Below are positions 33,706-42,095 of a stretch of 64,000 nt of DNA, piece by piece. The notes beneath the pieces are model-generated. The model had not been told where the DNA came from and did no database searches. It saw nothing but the letters and a program-made list of their open reading frames with translations. This DNA is from Eubacterium sp. (GTDB lineage Bacteria > Bacillota > Clostridia > Lachnospirales > Lachnospiraceae). Numbering within the stretch: position 1 is the first letter of the stretch; every line of letters begins with the position of its first letter. The stretch covers positions 1-64,000 of the forward strand of contig JAILRB010000005.1 in the NCBI GenBank assembly GCA_024698585.1, read 5' to 3'. The translations under genes were made by a program, and so were the position numbers.

Positions 33706-35076
33706 ATGAAAGAAAAAACATATATTGCCATTGACTTAAAATCATTTTATGCCTCCGTGGAGTGCGTGGAACGAGGTTTGAATCCACTGACCACAAATCT
33801 AGTGGTGGCAGATGCTTCCAGAACATCAAAGACAATCTGCCTGGCAGTAACGCCGGCATTGAAAAAGTACGGGTTATCCGGAAGAAGCAGATTGTTTGAA
33901 GTCGAGCAGAAAGTAAAAGAAATCAAACAAAGTACGGGACGGGAAATTGAATATATTACGGCAGTTCCCCGGATGGCGTTGTACATCAAATATTCGGCCT
34001 TTATTTATAGCATTTATTTAAAGTATGTCAGCCCGGAGGATATTCATGTGTATAGTATCGATGAAGTGTTTATGGATGTGACCCATTATCTTTCGCTATA
34101 CCAGATGAGTGCAAAAGAACTGGCCAAAAAGATTGTTTTGGATGTGTACCGAAGTACGGGAATTACCGCTACGGTTGGACTGGGAACGAATCTCTATCTG
34201 TGTAAGATTGCAATGGACATTGGGGCAAAGCATATCCTGCCGGATGAAGATGGAGTTCGCATTGCGGAATTAGACGAAATGACTTTCCGTGAAAAAATGT
34301 GGGACCATCAGCCACTGACAGATTTTTGGAGAACCGGTGCGGGAATCACGAAGAAGTTGGCTCAGCACGGCATGTACACGATGGGAGATGTGGCACGGGT
34401 GTCTCTCCAAAACGAGGACTGGTTATACAAGATTTTCGGGATTGATGCAGAAATTCTCATTGATCATGCCTGGGGATATGAGCCTTGCACCATTGCGGAT
34501 ATTAAGGCGTATCGCCCGAAGAGTAACAGCCTAGGCTCCGGACAGGTCTTGCAGGAACCGTATCAAAATGAAAAAGCGCGAATTGTGGTTCGGGAAATGA
34601 CGGAACTGTTAGTGCTTAATCTGGTGGACAAGGATTTGGTCACTGAGTCCCTGACGCTTCATATTGGTTATGACCGGATTAACGTGGATGAGGGAAATTA
34701 CAGTCGGGAAATCAAAACAGACTATTACGGAAGAACAGTGCCAAAGCCGGCACATGGCACGGCAAATCTAGGGGCTCCGTCCTCATCCACATCGGAAATT
34801 GTAGAGGCAGTTCTTCAGTTGTTTGATCAGATTACCGACCCTTCCTTGTATATCCGACGGATTAATCTTTCAGCCAACAATGTGATGCCACGAGGATTTG
34901 AACAACTAAATATTTTTTCGAATCCGGAACAATTGGAAAAAGAGCGTAAGATGCAGAAGGCAATGCTGGCGATTCACAGACGATTCGGAAAGAACGCAAT
35001 TTTAAAGGGAACCAATTTAGAAGAAGGGGCAACCACCGTAGAACGAAATCAGCAGATTGGAGGGCATAAGGCATGA
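33706..35076 (+). CDS. Y-family DNA polymerase, UvrX/YqjW (UmuC-like)
   Basis: A 456-residue translesion polymerase. The palm motifs are YIAIDLKSFYASVECVE (metal-binding Asp) and VYSIDEVFMDV (catalytic Asp-Glu). Finger, thumb and little-finger regions follow at normal length. The form matches B. subtilis YqjW/UvrX rather than DinB. Start at 33706 follows AGGAGGGTGAA; the upstream ATG at 33664 has no site and would precede the promoter. The stop overlaps the yolD start (ATGA), the standard UvrX-YolD pairing, which supports the assignment. Confidence 0.92.
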   Translation: MKEKTYIAIDLKSFYASVECVERGLNPLTTNLVVADASRTSKTICLAVTPALKKYGLSGRSRLFEVEQKVKEIKQSTGREIEYITAVPRMALYIKYSAFIYSIYLKYVSPEDIHVYSIDEVFMDVTHYLSLYQMSAKELAKKIVLDVYRSTGITATVGLGTNLYLCKIAMDIGAKHILPDEDGVRIAELDEMTFREKMWDHQPLTDFWRTGAGITKKLAQHGMYTMGDVARVSLQNEDWLYKIFGIDAEILIDHAWGYEPCTIADIKAYRPKSNSLGSGQVLQEPYQNEKARIVVREMTELLVLNLVDKDLVTESLTLHIGYDRINVDEGNYSREIKTDYYGRTVPKPAHGTANLGAPSSSTSEIVEAVLQLFDQITDPSLYIRRINLSANNVMPRGFEQLNIFSNPEQLEKERKMQKAMLAIHRRFGKNAILKGTNLEEGATTVERNQQIGGHKA

Positions 35077-35486
35077 GCAAAGAGTATCAGGATATCCTCC
35101 ATAAAGAATGGAGAGGCACTGTGGGACACAGACCAATGCCTATGGAAGAACGGGCAAAAATTTTTCTGCCATTCGCAGCGCTGAAAGGTTATGAGGAAGC
35201 AATTGCAGAAAAAAAGCGAATCACGGTAGAGAAAATAAATTTGTCGGAGGAAATGAAGGAGGTGCTGGATCAGCAGTTTCAGAAAGTGCTTCGGCAGTTG
35301 GAACAAAAACAACATCCCATGGTCACGGTCATCTATTTTGAAAAGGATAAGAATCGACCGGGGGAAGGGTTTTATCTGAAACTTACGGGAATGGTTAGCC
35401 GATTGGATGTCCAGTCCCGATTCATTCAGGTGGTAAATACAAAAATCAGTTTTGAAAATATAAGAAGTTTTTCTTTGGAAAAGTAG
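35073..35486 (+). CDS. YolD-like protein
   Basis: A 137-residue YolD-family protein. It starts in the 4-bp overlap with the polymerase gene. The central YTE-like positions are recognisable in the RPMPMEERAKIFLPFAALKGYEEAI segment, and the C-terminal beta part (GMVSRLDVQSRFIQVVNTKISFENI) matches the YolD domain that regulates or assists UmuC-like polymerases. The exact activity is unknown; partnership with the upstream polymerase is inferred from family context. Confidence 0.88.
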   Translation: MSKEYQDILHKEWRGTVGHRPMPMEERAKIFLPFAALKGYEEAIAEKKRITVEKINLSEEMKEVLDQQFQKVLRQLEQKQHPMVTVIYFEKDKNRPGEGFYLKLTGMVSRLDVQSRFIQVVNTKISFENIRSFSLEK

Positions 35487-35499
35487 AAGGAGCAGAGAA

Positions 35500-36153
35500 A
35501 TGTATCAGGCAGTAATTTTTGACTTAGACGGAACGTTATTAAATACCATTGACGACTTGGCAAACGCCGTGCGATTTGTTCAACGGAAGTTTGGTTGGGC
35601 GGAAGATTCCACAGAAGTCGTGCAGCAGCATGTTGGAAACGGAATTCGGAATCTTATAATCCGTTCAACTCCGGAGGGCGAGGAGAATCCATTATTCGAG
35701 GACGCTTTTCTTTCTTTTAAAGAATACTATCAGCAGCACTGTGAAGAACAGACAGACTTATATCCGGGAATTCGGGAATTGTTGGAAACTTTGAAAAGAA
35801 AGAATATTAAGATGGCAATTGTCTCTAATAAGGCACACCCTGCCGTTCTGAAACTTCACGATACATATTTCAAAGACTATCTGGATGTGGTCTATGGAGA
35901 AAATGAAGATGCCGGGATTCAGAAAAAGCCGGCTCCGGACATGGTAAAACTGGCAATGGAACGTTTAGGCGTCACAGCGTCAGAAACCGTTTATGTAGGC
36001 GATTCTGATGTGGATAAGGCTACTGCAGATAATTCCGGATTGGATTGCATCTTATGCGAATGGGGATTCCGGGAATTATCGTTATTAAAGAGCCTAAAGC
36101 CCAAAGCAATCATCGCAGAGCCGTTGGAATTGATAAAATTAGTGCAAGTTTAG
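35500..36153 (+). CDS. gph: HAD-family phosphoglycolate phosphatase-like protein
   Basis: A 217-residue HAD IA hydrolase. Motif I is VIFDLDGTLLNTIDDLANAV, motif II is AIVSNKAH, the motif III lysine is in KKPAPDMV, and motif IV is VYVGDSDVDKATADNSG. The cap and length fit Gph, which hydrolyses 2-phosphoglycolate, a product of DNA end repair; that fits the DNA-repair neighbours. GAAGGAG precedes the ATG, and the gap from yolD is 13 nt, so it is likely in the same operon. A GTAC repeat array begins 7 nt after the stop. Confidence 0.88.
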   Translation: MYQAVIFDLDGTLLNTIDDLANAVRFVQRKFGWAEDSTEVVQQHVGNGIRNLIIRSTPEGEENPLFEDAFLSFKEYYQQHCEEQTDLYPGIRELLETLKRKNIKMAIVSNKAHPAVLKLHDTYFKDYLDVVYGENEDAGIQKKPAPDMVKLAMERLGVTASETVYVGDSDVDKATADNSGLDCILCEWGFRELSLLKSLKPKAIIAEPLELIKLVQV

Positions 36154-36159
36154 GGCGTC

Positions 36160-36389
36160 GTACCTTGAGATGAGTAAAAAGTTTGGAAGTAAGGTACAGT
36201 TTCGAAGGCAAAAAAATTATGGTGTACCTTGAGATGAGTAAAAAGTTTGGAAATAAGGTACAGTTTCGAAGGCGAAAAAATTATGGTGTACCTTGAAAAG
36301 TGGAAAAAAGAAGTAATTAAGGTACAAAGGGACATATTTAGAATTTTTGCTGTACCTTACAAATTTAAAAAAGTCAAAAGTTATGGTTC
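36160..36389 (-). repeat. GTAC-ended repeat array, three intact and one degenerate 38-bp unit at 64-bp period
   Basis: Units at 36160-36197, 36224-36261 and 36288-36325 are 38 bp, start GTACCTT and end AAGGTAC. A fourth at 36352-36389 keeps the left end but ends GGTTC. Starts are exactly 64 bp apart; GTAC recurs at 34/30-bp alternation. Read on the minus strand each unit is GTACCTTA, a T-tract at unit positions 17-22, then GGTAC, matching the array at 1744-1909. Spacers 1 and 2 differ by one base; spacer 3 is unrelated. This fills most of a 359-bp gene-free stretch; the remainder (36390-36468) shows only three GCAC-containing words. Confidence 0.9.
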
Positions 36390-36468
36390 GCACAAATAAA
36401 AAGAGAAGTTTGCACGGTAAAATCGTAGAAAAATAGAGAGGTTATCGCACGGCGCAGAGTTTAAATAT

Positions 36469-36512
36469 AAAACAGGAGACATCAAAAAAAGTAATGTCTC
36501 CTGTTTTTCTTT
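36469..36512. terminator. Bidirectional terminator before the ABC exporter gene end
   Basis: A 14-bp exact stem, 36469-36482 against 36494-36507, with an 11-nt loop, flanked by A and T runs. Confidence 0.92.
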
Positions 36513-38330
36513 TTATTCTGACTGCAACTGTCTCATGTGATAAAACTCGCCTTTTAATTCCATTAATTCATCATAGGTACCGAATTCTGTGCAGCCACCG
36601 TTTCCAATTACGGCAATCTTATCGGCATTTCGAATGGTAGAAAGTCGGTGAGCCACAATGAAAGTAGTTCTGGTGCTTGCCATGTTTTCGATGGCAAGCT
36701 GAATCTCGTGCTCAGATGTACTATCAAGAGCAGAAGTTGCCTCGTCGAAAATAATAATCTTAGGATCTCGAACCAGGGCTCTGGCGATGGCGAGACGCTG
36801 TCGCTGACCACCGGAAAGTTTTCCACCGTTTTCACCAATCATGGTATCTAAACCGTTTGGTAACTCGGTAATGAATTTTTTCAGGTTTGCTGATTCGATG
36901 GCAGCCCAAAGCTGTTCGTCAGTAACATCCGGCATACCGTAGGTGATGTTATCACGAATTGTTCCGGAAAACAAAATGGTGTTCTGTGGAACAACAGAGA
37001 TGAAATCACGGTAGGTTCTAAGATTTAAGTCGTCCAGATTCTTACCGTCCAGATAAATCGCACCGGAGGTAGGACGGATGAAACCGATTAACAGATTCAA
37101 AATCGTGGTCTTTCCGGCACCGGACTCTCCAACCAAAGCAATGGTTTCTCCTGCATTTACCTGAAGATTAAACTTGTAGAGAATATCTTTATCCACGGCG
37201 TCGGCATAGTGGAACGTTACATCCTTAAAATTGAAATCTCCGTGAATGGAAGAAATCTTTTCTTTTCCTGTGTAATCTTCCACGTCGTCAGAAAGAAGAA
37301 TTTCACCGATACTGGTAATGGATTCGGTTCCTTTGGAGATGTTTGGTAACATCATAATCAAGCCGGCAACCTGGTTTACAATAGTGGTGAAATAACTCTG
37401 GTACATGGCGATTTCACCCACAGAGATATTTTTCTTGTAGGCCATATATCCGGTAAAGGCCAGACAAACTACCTGGAAGGTCTGGAACATACACCAGCTA
37501 ATGGCACCGAAATTGGCATGAATGATATCTAATTTATAACCACGATAGGCAACACCGTTCAGGAAATCGCCCATCTTTTTGATTTCTTCGTTTTCCAATG
37601 CGTGAGCACGGGTAACAGGAATTAAATCAACCATTTCCACCACACGGGTAGAAGTTTCTTCCATTTGTTTTCGGAAGGCACGGTTGCTTCGTCGAATTCC
37701 TTTTCGGAACATCCCGATGGTTGCTCCGGCGATTGGCACCGTAATCAGGAAGAATACAAAGACAATTAGACTTCTGGTAACGGTAACAGTTAACGCAACA
37801 AAAATATTTAAGAAAATGGTCAACATCTGAGTGAAAATCTGAGAAGAAAGAGCCTGAATGGCTTCAACGTCTCGGATGATTTTCGACTGTAAACGACCGG
37901 ATTCGGTTTCCTTATGGAAGGAAATTGATAACTGCTGTATCTTTCGAACCAGAGAACTACGTAAATGTGCTTCCACAGCACGGGTCGCAGTACTTTGGCA
38001 AACATTGAATAAGTAGTTTAATGGGAAATTGAACGCAATTAATGTGATAATCACAGCAATATTTAAGACTATTTCCGTTGAGGAATGTTTTGTCGGATTG
38101 GTTGCAATGTTAATAATGTTCGAAGTGACAATCGGTAAAACCCAGACCGGACTATTCTTTAAGATGAAAAGAAATCCGGCTAACAGGAAGCGCCAGTAAG
38201 TTCCTTTGTATAAGTTAAAAAAGGTTCGTACCGGATGCCCTTTTCCTCTTCCGAAAATTTTTACATACTCGTCAGCATGCTCGACAGGATTGTCTTCCAC
38301 CCATTCCGTTTCCTTGTAAAAAAGACTCAT
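36513..38330 (-). CDS. ABC exporter, fused membrane and ATPase domains
   Basis: A 605-residue type IV ABC half-exporter. Six membrane helices (about 35-330) are followed by the nucleotide-binding domain (about 365-600) with Walker A GESGAGKTT, signature LSGGQRQR, Walker B IIIFDEATSALD and the H-loop in FIVAHRLST. It would act as a homodimer, or as a heterodimer if a partner exists elsewhere, exporting lipids, peptides or drugs. It starts 11 nt after rnhA and is the last gene of a minus-strand operon with rnhA and the L,D-transpeptidase gene. Confidence 0.93.
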   Translation of the reverse strand: MSLFYKETEWVEDNPVEHADEYVKIFGRGKGHPVRTFFNLYKGTYWRFLLAGFLFILKNSPVWVLPIVTSNIINIATNPTKHSSTEIVLNIAVIITLIAFNFPLNYLFNVCQSTATRAVEAHLRSSLVRKIQQLSISFHKETESGRLQSKIIRDVEAIQALSSQIFTQMLTIFLNIFVALTVTVTRSLIVFVFFLITVPIAGATIGMFRKGIRRSNRAFRKQMEETSTRVVEMVDLIPVTRAHALENEEIKKMGDFLNGVAYRGYKLDIIHANFGAISWCMFQTFQVVCLAFTGYMAYKKNISVGEIAMYQSYFTTIVNQVAGLIMMLPNISKGTESITSIGEILLSDDVEDYTGKEKISSIHGDFNFKDVTFHYADAVDKDILYKFNLQVNAGETIALVGESGAGKTTILNLLIGFIRPTSGAIYLDGKNLDDLNLRTYRDFISVVPQNTILFSGTIRDNITYGMPDVTDEQLWAAIESANLKKFITELPNGLDTMIGENGGKLSGGQRQRLAIARALVRDPKIIIFDEATSALDSTSEHEIQLAIENMASTRTTFIVAHRLSTIRNADKIAVIGNGGCTEFGTYDELMELKGEFYHMRQLQSE

Positions 38331-38341
38331 AATTTTCTCCT

Positions 38342-39034
38342 TTATTCTATTCCGCAGGCTTCCTTGGCAAGGTGATCCGCCAAATCATTGTATTTGTCTC
38401 CGGAATGTCCCTTAACCTTTTCAAAAGATATTTGAACTTTTTTCTTTGCCTGATCGTAATACTTCTTATATAAAATTGTACCTTTTTTATTGGTTTTCCA
38501 TTCGCCCAGGCACCATTTGGAAATGCCCATGTAATCGTAGTAAATTGTGAGTGTTTTAATTTTATGTTGAATCGCATATTCCATGGCGGCCATAGAGCCG
38601 TAGATTTCTCCGGCAACATTTCTCATGGAAGCCATTTCTTCATCATTATAGGAATCCTTTAAATGAATTTCCTGTCCGCTATGGAACATGACAACACCAT
38701 AACCGAACACGCCGGTGGAGGCATTGAAGCTTCCGTCCACATAGGCTACGGCAGTCAGAGAATTGGAAAAAGGTTTCTCAGTATCCGGTGCCTCCTCATT
38801 CTGTTCCGGTGTGTAATCAATTTTTTCGTTCATTAAATCGTTCATGGAATCGGCAACATCGAACAGATTCAACTGTTGACCGTCCCAGCCCATATATGCG
38901 TGTGCTTCCGCAAGGGTCTTAAAACTTTTGTAAAGTGCACCCGGATATCCGTCCACGCTGGCCTTACATTCTTCCCAGGTTTCAAAAATCCCGGTAGTTA
39001 ACCCGACCTTTACTGCATAATATTTTTTCGCCAT
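38342..39034 (-). CDS. rnhA: Ribonuclease H1 with N-terminal viroplasmin (hybrid-binding) domain
   Basis: A 230-residue type 1 RNase H. The N-terminal caulimovirus viroplasmin-like domain (about 1-45, KYYAVKVGLTTGIFETWEEC) binds RNA-DNA hybrid. The catalytic domain (about 85-228) has AYVDGSF (Asp), a Glu in EIYGSMAAM, Asp in IYYDYMGI and GHSGDKYNDLADHLAKEA (His and Asp), so the DEDD set is present. It removes RNA from hybrids. AAGGAG precedes the ATG. It lies 17 nt after the L,D-transpeptidase gene and 11 nt before the ABC exporter gene. Confidence 0.95.
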   Translation of the reverse strand: MAKKYYAVKVGLTTGIFETWEECKASVDGYPGALYKSFKTLAEAHAYMGWDGQQLNLFDVADSMNDLMNEKIDYTPEQNEEAPDTEKPFSNSLTAVAYVDGSFNASTGVFGYGVVMFHSGQEIHLKDSYNDEEMASMRNVAGEIYGSMAAMEYAIQHKIKTLTIYYDYMGISKWCLGEWKTNKKGTILYKKYYDQAKKKVQISFEKVKGHSGDKYNDLADHLAKEACGIE

Positions 39035-39051
39035 GAATTACTCCTTTATTG

Positions 39052-39807
39052 CTAATGCTTCCAAGGATTCAATTTATCCGGATCAGTAGGATCCCAGCCC
39101 TTTCTTTCGTCATCGCCTGCAATCTGCTCGAATGCAGGCAATGGTAATGGCGGTTCCTCCTTCTTTTTGCTGTAAATCTTTACAGGAGTTCCTTCCGGAC
39201 AATTTGCAAAAATCCATTTTACATCGTTAACCTGCATACGGATGCAACCGTGAGATGCAGCAGTTCCTAATTTATTGTATTCTTCATAAAGTAATGTATC
39301 GTTGGACATTTCTTCGTAAGGAATGGAATGCAACATGATCTGACCGTATACACGAATGGCATACTGCGTATAGGTGGCATCCACCATAAAATTCCAACGC
39401 TTCTTTTCACTGATTTCAAACGTTCCCAAAGGAGTATCTTCCGGTTCCTTTGCTGTGGAACAAATAAATACCTTATATGGAATGGTGTAATGACCTTCGT
39501 AGTCTATACCGTAAATTGTTACAAAGTTTCTGGCACGGTTTACCTTTACCATAAAAGGAAGATCAGCATCGAAATCAATGACCTGTTCATAATCCGGGGT
39601 ATTGATTTCTTCCGTTTCCGGTTCTGTTGTGATTTCTTCTTCCGTCTCCGGTTCTTCGGTAGTCGATGGAACCAGTGTCGTTTCTATTTCTTTTGTGGGA
39701 GTCGTCGTTTTATTACAAGCCATCAGAAAAAGAGAGATACATCCGCCCCCAATAATAATCCATAATAAAACCCAAACCCAGGATTTCAATTTTCGTTTTC
39801 TCTTCAT
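39052..39807 (-). CDS. Membrane-anchored L,D-transpeptidase (YkuD)
   Basis: About 251 residues: a basic start, one membrane helix (about 10-30), a Thr/Glu linker (about 33-70) and an extracellular YkuD domain (about 85-225). The catalytic motif is HSIPYEE followed by AASHGCIRM, supplying His and the nucleophile Cys. It forms 3-3 cross-links or attaches groups to peptidoglycan. Start at 39807 is chosen because GGAG, which overlaps the ATG at 39819, sits 5 nt before it. The promoter is at 39838-39866. Confidence 0.93.
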   Translation of the reverse strand: MKRKRKLKSWVWVLLWIIIGGGCISLFLMACNKTTTPTKEIETTLVPSTTEEPETEEEITTEPETEEINTPDYEQVIDFDADLPFMVKVNRARNFVTIYGIDYEGHYTIPYKVFICSTAKEPEDTPLGTFEISEKKRWNFMVDATYTQYAIRVYGQIMLHSIPYEEMSNDTLLYEEYNKLGTAASHGCIRMQVNDVKWIFANCPEGTPVKIYSKKKEEPPLPLPAFEQIAGDDERKGWDPTDPDKLNPWKH

Positions 39808-39837
39808 TTGTTTCTCCATATTTTTAATCGCTCTCTT

Positions 39838-39866
39838 ATTCTATATTTTTATGAGCATATTTGCAA
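39838..39866 (-). promoter_or_regulatory. Sigma-A promoter of the L,D-transpeptidase-rnhA-ABC operon
   Basis: Minus strand: TTGCAA (39866-39861), 17 bp, TAGAAT (39843-39838). Confidence 0.7.
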
Positions 39867-39971
39867 TAGAGAGATGATATTTATATATAAGTAGTTTTAG
39901 AGATGAAAATCGGCAAAAAATTGCAAAAAACGACCTTTGACTTAATTTTATTAAGTTGAAGCAAGCTGTAA

Positions 39972-40000
39972 TTGACGTATCGGGCGTTCTTTGTTATTAT
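39972..40000 (+). promoter_or_regulatory. Sigma-A promoter of glnA
   Basis: TTGACG (39972-39977), 17 bp, TATTAT (39995-40000). A dyad ACTTAAT-TTT-ATTAAGT (39940-39956) sits just upstream of the -35 box and is a candidate regulator site. It does not match the GlnR consensus TGTNA-N7-TNACA. Confidence 0.75.
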
Positions 40001-40039
40001 TTGTAATGGAAAATGTGTACATATCGAAAGGAGATTAAT

Positions 40040-41371
40040 ATGGGATACACAAAACAGGAAATTTTGAACATTGCAGAACAGGAAGATGTAGAGTTTATTC
40101 GTCTTCAGTTTACAGACCTTTTTGGAACATTGAAGAATGTTGCCATTACAAAAAGTCAGTTAGGCAAAGCTCTTGATAATAAGATTATGTTTGATGGTTC
40201 ATCTATTGATGGTTTCGCAAGAATCGAAGAATCAGACATGTACTTATATCCGGATTATGATACATTTGAAATTTTACCATTCAGACCACATCAGGGAAAA
40301 GTTGCAAGAATGATTTGTGACGTATATAAGCCTGATGGAACACAGCTGGAAAATGATCCACGTTGTATTTTAAAGAAAGTATTAAAGGAAGCAGAAGATA
40401 TGGGATACAAATTTAATGTTGGTCCTGAATGTGAATTCTTCTTATTCCACACAGATGACAATGGTTGTCCTACAACCACAACTCATGAAAAAGGAAGCTA
40501 CTTTGATTTAGGACCAATTGATTTAGGAGAAAATGCTCGTAGAGATATTGTCTTAAACTTAGAAAAGATGGGATTCATTGTAGAAGCATCTCACCATGAA
40601 GTAGCACCGGCACAGCACGAAATTGATTTTAAATACTGTGAAGCGTTAGAAGCAGCAGATAAAATTATGACATATAAGTTAACTGTAAAGACCATTGCAA
40701 AGCGTCACGGATTATATGCATCCTTTATGCCAAAGCCAAAATTCGGTGTTTGCGGTTCCGGTATGCATATTAATATTTCCATGGCAGACATGGAAGGAAA
40801 CAACTTATTCGCACAGGCAGATGATGAAAAGGGTCTTTCCGCTCCGGCATACAGCTTTGTTGCTGGTTTGATGGAACATATGCGTTCCATTACAGCGATT
40901 ACAAATCCAATTGTAAACTCTTATAAGAGATTGGTTCCGGGATTTGAAGCACCAACTTATATTGCCTGGTCTGCTACAAACAGAAGCCCGTTAATTCGTA
41001 TTCCGGCAGCAAGAGGCGCTGGTACCAGGGTAGAGCTTCGTTGCCCGGACTGTGCATGTAACCCATACCTTGCAATTGCTGTGACAATTGCCGCAGGTCT
41101 TGATGGAATCAAGAGAGGTCTTACACCGGTTGACAGTGTACAGAAGGACATTTTCGAAATGACAGAGGAAGAAAGAGAAGAAGCTAAGATTGAAAATCTT
41201 CCAAAGAATCTTTACGAAGCAATTGAAGAAATGAAAAAATCTCAGTTTGTAAAAGATGTTCTTGGAAAAGATGTATTCAAGAAATATATTCGTGCAAAAT
41301 CTGAAGAGTGGATGGAATACACTTCTCAGGTTACAGATTGGGAAATTGACAGATATTTAGATAATATTTAA
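40040..41371 (+). CDS. glnA: Glutamine synthetase, type I
   Basis: A 443-residue GSI that makes glutamine from glutamate, ammonia and ATP. Family markers are FTDLFGTLKNV, MFDGSSIDGFARIEESDMYL, GPECEFFLF, HHEVAPAQHEIDFKY and NRSPLIRIPAARG. The length fits the GSI-alpha form of Gram-positives, which lacks the adenylylation insert of GSI-beta. Start at 40040 follows AAAGGAG; an upstream ATG at 40013 has no site. The ANTAR regulator gene follows by 29 nt with no terminator between, so the two form an operon. Confidence 0.96.
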   Translation: MGYTKQEILNIAEQEDVEFIRLQFTDLFGTLKNVAITKSQLGKALDNKIMFDGSSIDGFARIEESDMYLYPDYDTFEILPFRPHQGKVARMICDVYKPDGTQLENDPRCILKKVLKEAEDMGYKFNVGPECEFFLFHTDDNGCPTTTTHEKGSYFDLGPIDLGENARRDIVLNLEKMGFIVEASHHEVAPAQHEIDFKYCEALEAADKIMTYKLTVKTIAKRHGLYASFMPKPKFGVCGSGMHINISMADMEGNNLFAQADDEKGLSAPAYSFVAGLMEHMRSITAITNPIVNSYKRLVPGFEAPTYIAWSATNRSPLIRIPAARGAGTRVELRCPDCACNPYLAIAVTIAAGLDGIKRGLTPVDSVQKDIFEMTEEEREEAKIENLPKNLYEAIEEMKKSQFVKDVLGKDVFKKYIRAKSEEWMEYTSQVTDWEIDRYLDNI

Positions 41372-41400
41372 TTCAGTATCATTGATTCGGAGGAACAGGG

Positions 41401-41952
41401 TTGTCAGGTATTATTGTAGTGTTCCCGAAATTGGAAGATGCTCAGGCGATTAAACATTTGCTCATACGAAATGGATACAGCAATGTTACTTGTTGTACCA
41501 GCGGAGCAAAAGCAATCAATATGGCAGACAATTTAGGGGAAGGAATTATTGTAAGTGGATATAAACTTCCGGATATGCCGTATCGTGAGATTTATGAGAA
41601 TGTGGGAAACCACTTTGAAATGCTGCTAATTACATCCATGAGTAAAGAAAGTCTGGATGAAGAGCCGGGAATTGCGATGCTCGAGATGCCATTAAAGGTG
41701 CGAGATTTCTTGAATTCCGTGGAAATGATGGATACAAACATCTACGAAAGACTTCATAAGAAGAAGAGAAAATCGGGGCAGCGTTCGCCGGAGGAACAGC
41801 AAATCATTGATGAGGCAAAAAAAATACTGATGGAAATGAACCAGATGTCAGAACAGGATGCACATCGGTATATTCAAAAGTCCGCGATGGACAGTGGAAG
41901 AAATATGGTAGAAACAGCCAGTATGATTCTTACCATTATGTATCAGGATTAA
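41401..41952 (+). CDS. ANTAR-domain RNA-binding antiterminator
   Basis: A 183-residue protein starting with TTG, placed 7 nt after GGAGG. The N-terminal part (about 1-115) looks like a degenerate receiver domain (IIVVFPKLEDAQAIKHLL) without a standard phospho-acceptor Asp pocket that I can identify. The C-terminal ANTAR domain (about 130-183) has IIDEAKKILMEMNQMSEQDAHRYI and ETASMIL. ANTAR proteins bind paired hexaloop hairpins in leaders and prevent termination, commonly for nitrogen genes in Clostridia. Cotranscription with glnA fits nitrogen control. The glnA leader itself is too short to contain the paired hairpins. Confidence 0.9.
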   Translation: MSGIIVVFPKLEDAQAIKHLLIRNGYSNVTCCTSGAKAINMADNLGEGIIVSGYKLPDMPYREIYENVGNHFEMLLITSMSKESLDEEPGIAMLEMPLKVRDFLNSVEMMDTNIYERLHKKKRKSGQRSPEEQQIIDEAKKILMEMNQMSEQDAHRYIQKSAMDSGRNMVETASMILTIMYQD

Positions 41953-41954
41953 TT

Positions 41955-42003
41955 ATCATGTCGGAAAATTTGAAAAAGAGTTTTCCGACATGATTCTTTT
42001 TTT
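41955..42003 (+). terminator. Terminator after glnA-ANTAR
   Basis: A 14-bp exact stem, 41955-41968 against 41981-41994, followed by seven T. Confidence 0.93.
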
Positions 42004-42095
42004 ATAAAAGAGGTGGAAATTCTTAGGCAAGGAATATATAATAAGAAGGTGTGAAAAAATGTTAGTTTAGTTTTAGGTACAAGGAGGACTGAAAA

